The position numbers were made by a program, and so were the translations under genes. Under the pieces are notes generated by a model, which made no database searches, was not told where the DNA came from, and saw only the letters and a program-made list of their open reading frames with translations. 64,000 nucleotides of DNA from DASPSR01 sp035498715 (GTDB taxonomy: Bacteria > Nitrospirota > UBA9217). The stretch lies in assembly GCA_035498715.1 (NCBI GenBank), contig DATJZV010000068.1, positions 76,682 through 140,681 of the forward strand. Direction: 5' to 3'. Below are positions 62,615-64,000 of this stretch, one piece after another. Each line of letters begins with the position of its first letter. The first letter of the stretch is position 1.

Positions 62615-62700
62615 AAATTAACCGCAATGACACCAAGTACGCTAAGAAAATCTTGCGCTCTCATGTTAAAGTTTTTTAGAAATCTTCGCATACATTGCGC
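62615..62700. repeat. Degenerate ACCGCAATGACACCAAGTACGCTAAG repeat
   Basis: The words AACCGCAATGACACCAAG and TACGCTAAGAAAATCT recall the common ACCGCAAAGACGCCAAG-type microrepeat. No coding potential. Confidence 0.45.
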
Positions 62701-62800
62701 TTCAGTGTGATCTGTGGCCGTCGCGGTTCAAGCCATTTTGGTTCCAGCTTGCCACGTATTCGGGTTTCGGAATTCGAAATGAAGATCGAGGGAAAACGAT

Positions 62801-63025
62801 TTGAATGACCTTGAGTCCAGATTTGCTGAGGTGGAAAAGAGAGTGCAGGCACTCCTGCGACAGAATCGAGCCCTCACCAAGCGCATCAGCGAGCTTGAGC
62901 GAGATCTTGCGCAAGCACGGCGTGAAGCACTCGAGTCGGAACACCTCCATGGGAAGAGTATGCACATCAGGGACAAAGTAGAGCGGATCCTGAGCGCGTT
63001 GGAAGGTATTCGCCATGAAGGCTGA
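62801..63025 (+). CDS. Short coiled-coil protein
   Basis: A 74-aa, almost continuous heptad-bearing helix (VEKRVQALLRQNRALTKRISELERDLAQARREA), similar in character to ZapB-like or other cell-division helical proteins, but not recognisable as a particular family. The start is TTG at 62801 with GAGGG about 10 nt upstream. It overlaps the start of the PAS-GGDEF gene by 11 nt, so the two are coupled and may interact. Confidence 0.7.
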   Translation: MNDLESRFAEVEKRVQALLRQNRALTKRISELERDLAQARREALESEHLHGKSMHIRDKVERILSALEGIRHEG

Positions 63026-63914
63026 CGACGGATTCTATAAAATGCTCCTCGATAACCTGTACGACGGTGTGTACTTCGTGGACAGGGACCGGAGGATCAC
63101 CTACTGGAACAGGGGCGCTGAGCGGATTACAGGATATACGGGCGCTGAGGTAATCGGGAAGCGGTGCTCGGACAATATCCTTATGCACGTTGACAAGGGG
63201 GGGAACATCCTATGCACGGCAGGATGTCCGCTCACGGACACTATGACGGATGGTACCGAGCGGAGCACGGAAGTCTTTCTTCATCACAAAGACGGGCATC
63301 GTGTCCCCATCACGGTGCGCGTAGCTCCCATCCGCGACGACCACGGCACGGTAACAGGTGGAATCGAGATTTTTACTGATAATACGCCCGCTGCGACAGC
63401 ACTCGAACGGGTCACGGAGTTTGAACGGCTTGCGTACATCGATCCTCTCACAGGATTGGCAAACCGGCGATATGCGGAAATAACGCTGAACGCCCGGTTC
63501 GAGGAATGGCAGCGTTACAATTGGCCCTTTGGCGTCATTTTCATCGATATCGACCGTTTTAAGGACGTTAACGACCGGCATGGGCATGATATCGGCGATG
63601 AGGTGCTGATGATGGTAGCGAAAACGCTCCAAAATAGCATACGCTTCTTCGATGTCGTTGGCCGCTGGGGCGGCGAAGAATTCCTCGCGGTGATCGCAAA
63701 CGTCAACCGGGAAGAACTTCTTGCAACGGTAAACCGGTTTCGCGGGCTCGTGGAGCAGTCGAGCATTCCAGCTGTACCGGGCCTCGCAGTCACCATTTCT
63801 CTCGGCGCAACGCTCGCCCGTCCGGGTGACGATATGGCATCGATCATCAAGAGGGTCGACAAACTGATGTACGAGAGCAAGGCTGCCGGCAGAAACTGCG
63901 CGACTGTGGATTAG
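63015..63914 (+). CDS. PAS domain-containing diguanylate cyclase
   Basis: A 299-aa soluble protein. A PAS sensor domain (about 1-125) has three or more Cys in RCSDNILMHVDKGGNILCTAGCP. It is followed by a GGDEF domain (DPLTGLANRRY, then GGEEF at about 218-222). An inhibitory RxxD I-site (RFFD) lies exactly five residues before GGEEF, so product feedback by c-di-GMP is expected. It makes c-di-GMP from two GTP. The Cys-rich PAS could sense a redox or metal state. The PilB-like and DUF4388 proteins in this window have MshEN-type motifs that could be receptors. Confidence 0.9.
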   Translation: MKADDGFYKMLLDNLYDGVYFVDRDRRITYWNRGAERITGYTGAEVIGKRCSDNILMHVDKGGNILCTAGCPLTDTMTDGTERSTEVFLHHKDGHRVPITVRVAPIRDDHGTVTGGIEIFTDNTPAATALERVTEFERLAYIDPLTGLANRRYAEITLNARFEEWQRYNWPFGVIFIDIDRFKDVNDRHGHDIGDEVLMMVAKTLQNSIRFFDVVGRWGGEEFLAVIANVNREELLATVNRFRGLVEQSSIPAVPGLAVTISLGATLARPGDDMASIIKRVDKLMYESKAAGRNCATVD

Positions 63915-63985
63915 TGCATGGTGCAGGCGACAGAGAGCGGATCTCCCCGCGCCGCGTGTCATTCAGGGAATTTAAAGGACCACCG

Positions 63986-64000
63986 GTGGATATCGTTACC
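63986..64000 (+). CDS. Start of a further gene, cut by the window end
   Basis: GTG GAT ATC GTT ACC with AAAGGA 6 nt upstream; only five codons are visible, so the identity is unknown. Confidence 0.3.

Overview
The window is a dense bacterial chromosome segment of about 64 kb, mostly housekeeping genes. It shows no prophage, no CRISPR array, and no rRNA or tRNA gene that I can recognise. Several features point to a Gram-negative anaerobe or facultative anaerobe: many lipoproteins, a YajC-SecD-SecF set, an outer-membrane beta-barrel, an MqnP/UbiA-UbiX pair typical of menaquinone (futalosine-type) synthesis, a ten-haem cytochrome, and one continuous ilv-psd-pssA-leu-asd locus. This gene order is found in Nitrospirota and Desulfuromonadota-like lineages. 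I favour an uncultivated Nitrospirota-type organism, but this is inference and no marker in the window settles it.

Layout. 1-750: relic of an IS200/IS605-type element. 750-6400: small Cys-rich protein, rluB, acylphosphatase, DUF4253 lipoprotein, alpha/beta hydrolase, tsaB-rimI, DUF465, then two terminators. 6440-22600: branched-chain amino acid and phospholipid locus (ilvD, ilvB, ilvN, a lipoprotein, ilvC, psd, pssA, leuA, leuC, leuD, leuB), followed by two unlike aspartate-semialdehyde dehydrogenases and a multihaem cytochrome c. 22600-32300: broken and intact HTH genes, suhB, DUF362 ferredoxin, HEAT-like protein divergent from an HNH nuclease, CRP-site-controlled beta-barrel, DUF4388, DUF3786, pyrF, pyrE, beta-propeller. 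32300-41900: RpoD-like sigma factor, a kinase pair (APS kinase plus APH-type), PP-loop tRNA enzyme, YceI, flavin oxidase, endonuclease V, SixA, SGNH hydrolase, and a small redox cluster (AhpD-like, ferredoxin, thioredoxin-like). 42000-64000: PilB/GspE ATPase, M28 peptidase, second IS605-like relic, acyl-CoA synthetase-ACP-PlsC fusion plus patatin lipoprotein, ubiA-MFS-ubiX, DUF151 nuclease, argS, tgt-yajC-secD-secF, YkgJ-like protein, lytic transglycosylase, and a PAS-GGDEF cyclase with a coiled-coil partner.

Most notable signals. (1) The thioredoxin-like gene at 40925-41242 (minus) has an in-frame TGA where its family is expected to carry a conserved Cys. The reading frame stays open for 30 more sensible codons, and a bacterial-SECIS-like hairpin follows the TGA, so it looks like an unannotated selenoprotein. 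(2) At least six genes (rluB, tsaB, leuC, the HEAT-like gene, a hypothetical gene and an MFS gene) have sigma70-type promoters whose -10 box ends only 6-11 nt before the start codon, implying leaderless or nearly leaderless mRNAs. (3) There are compact regulatory structures: divergent promoters sharing a -35 box, a perfect CRP-type site at a class I distance, and a 19-bp perfect palindrome on a promoter. (4) Intergenic regions are littered with degenerate repeat families. All calls come from reading the sequence and from knowledge of protein families; no database search was run.
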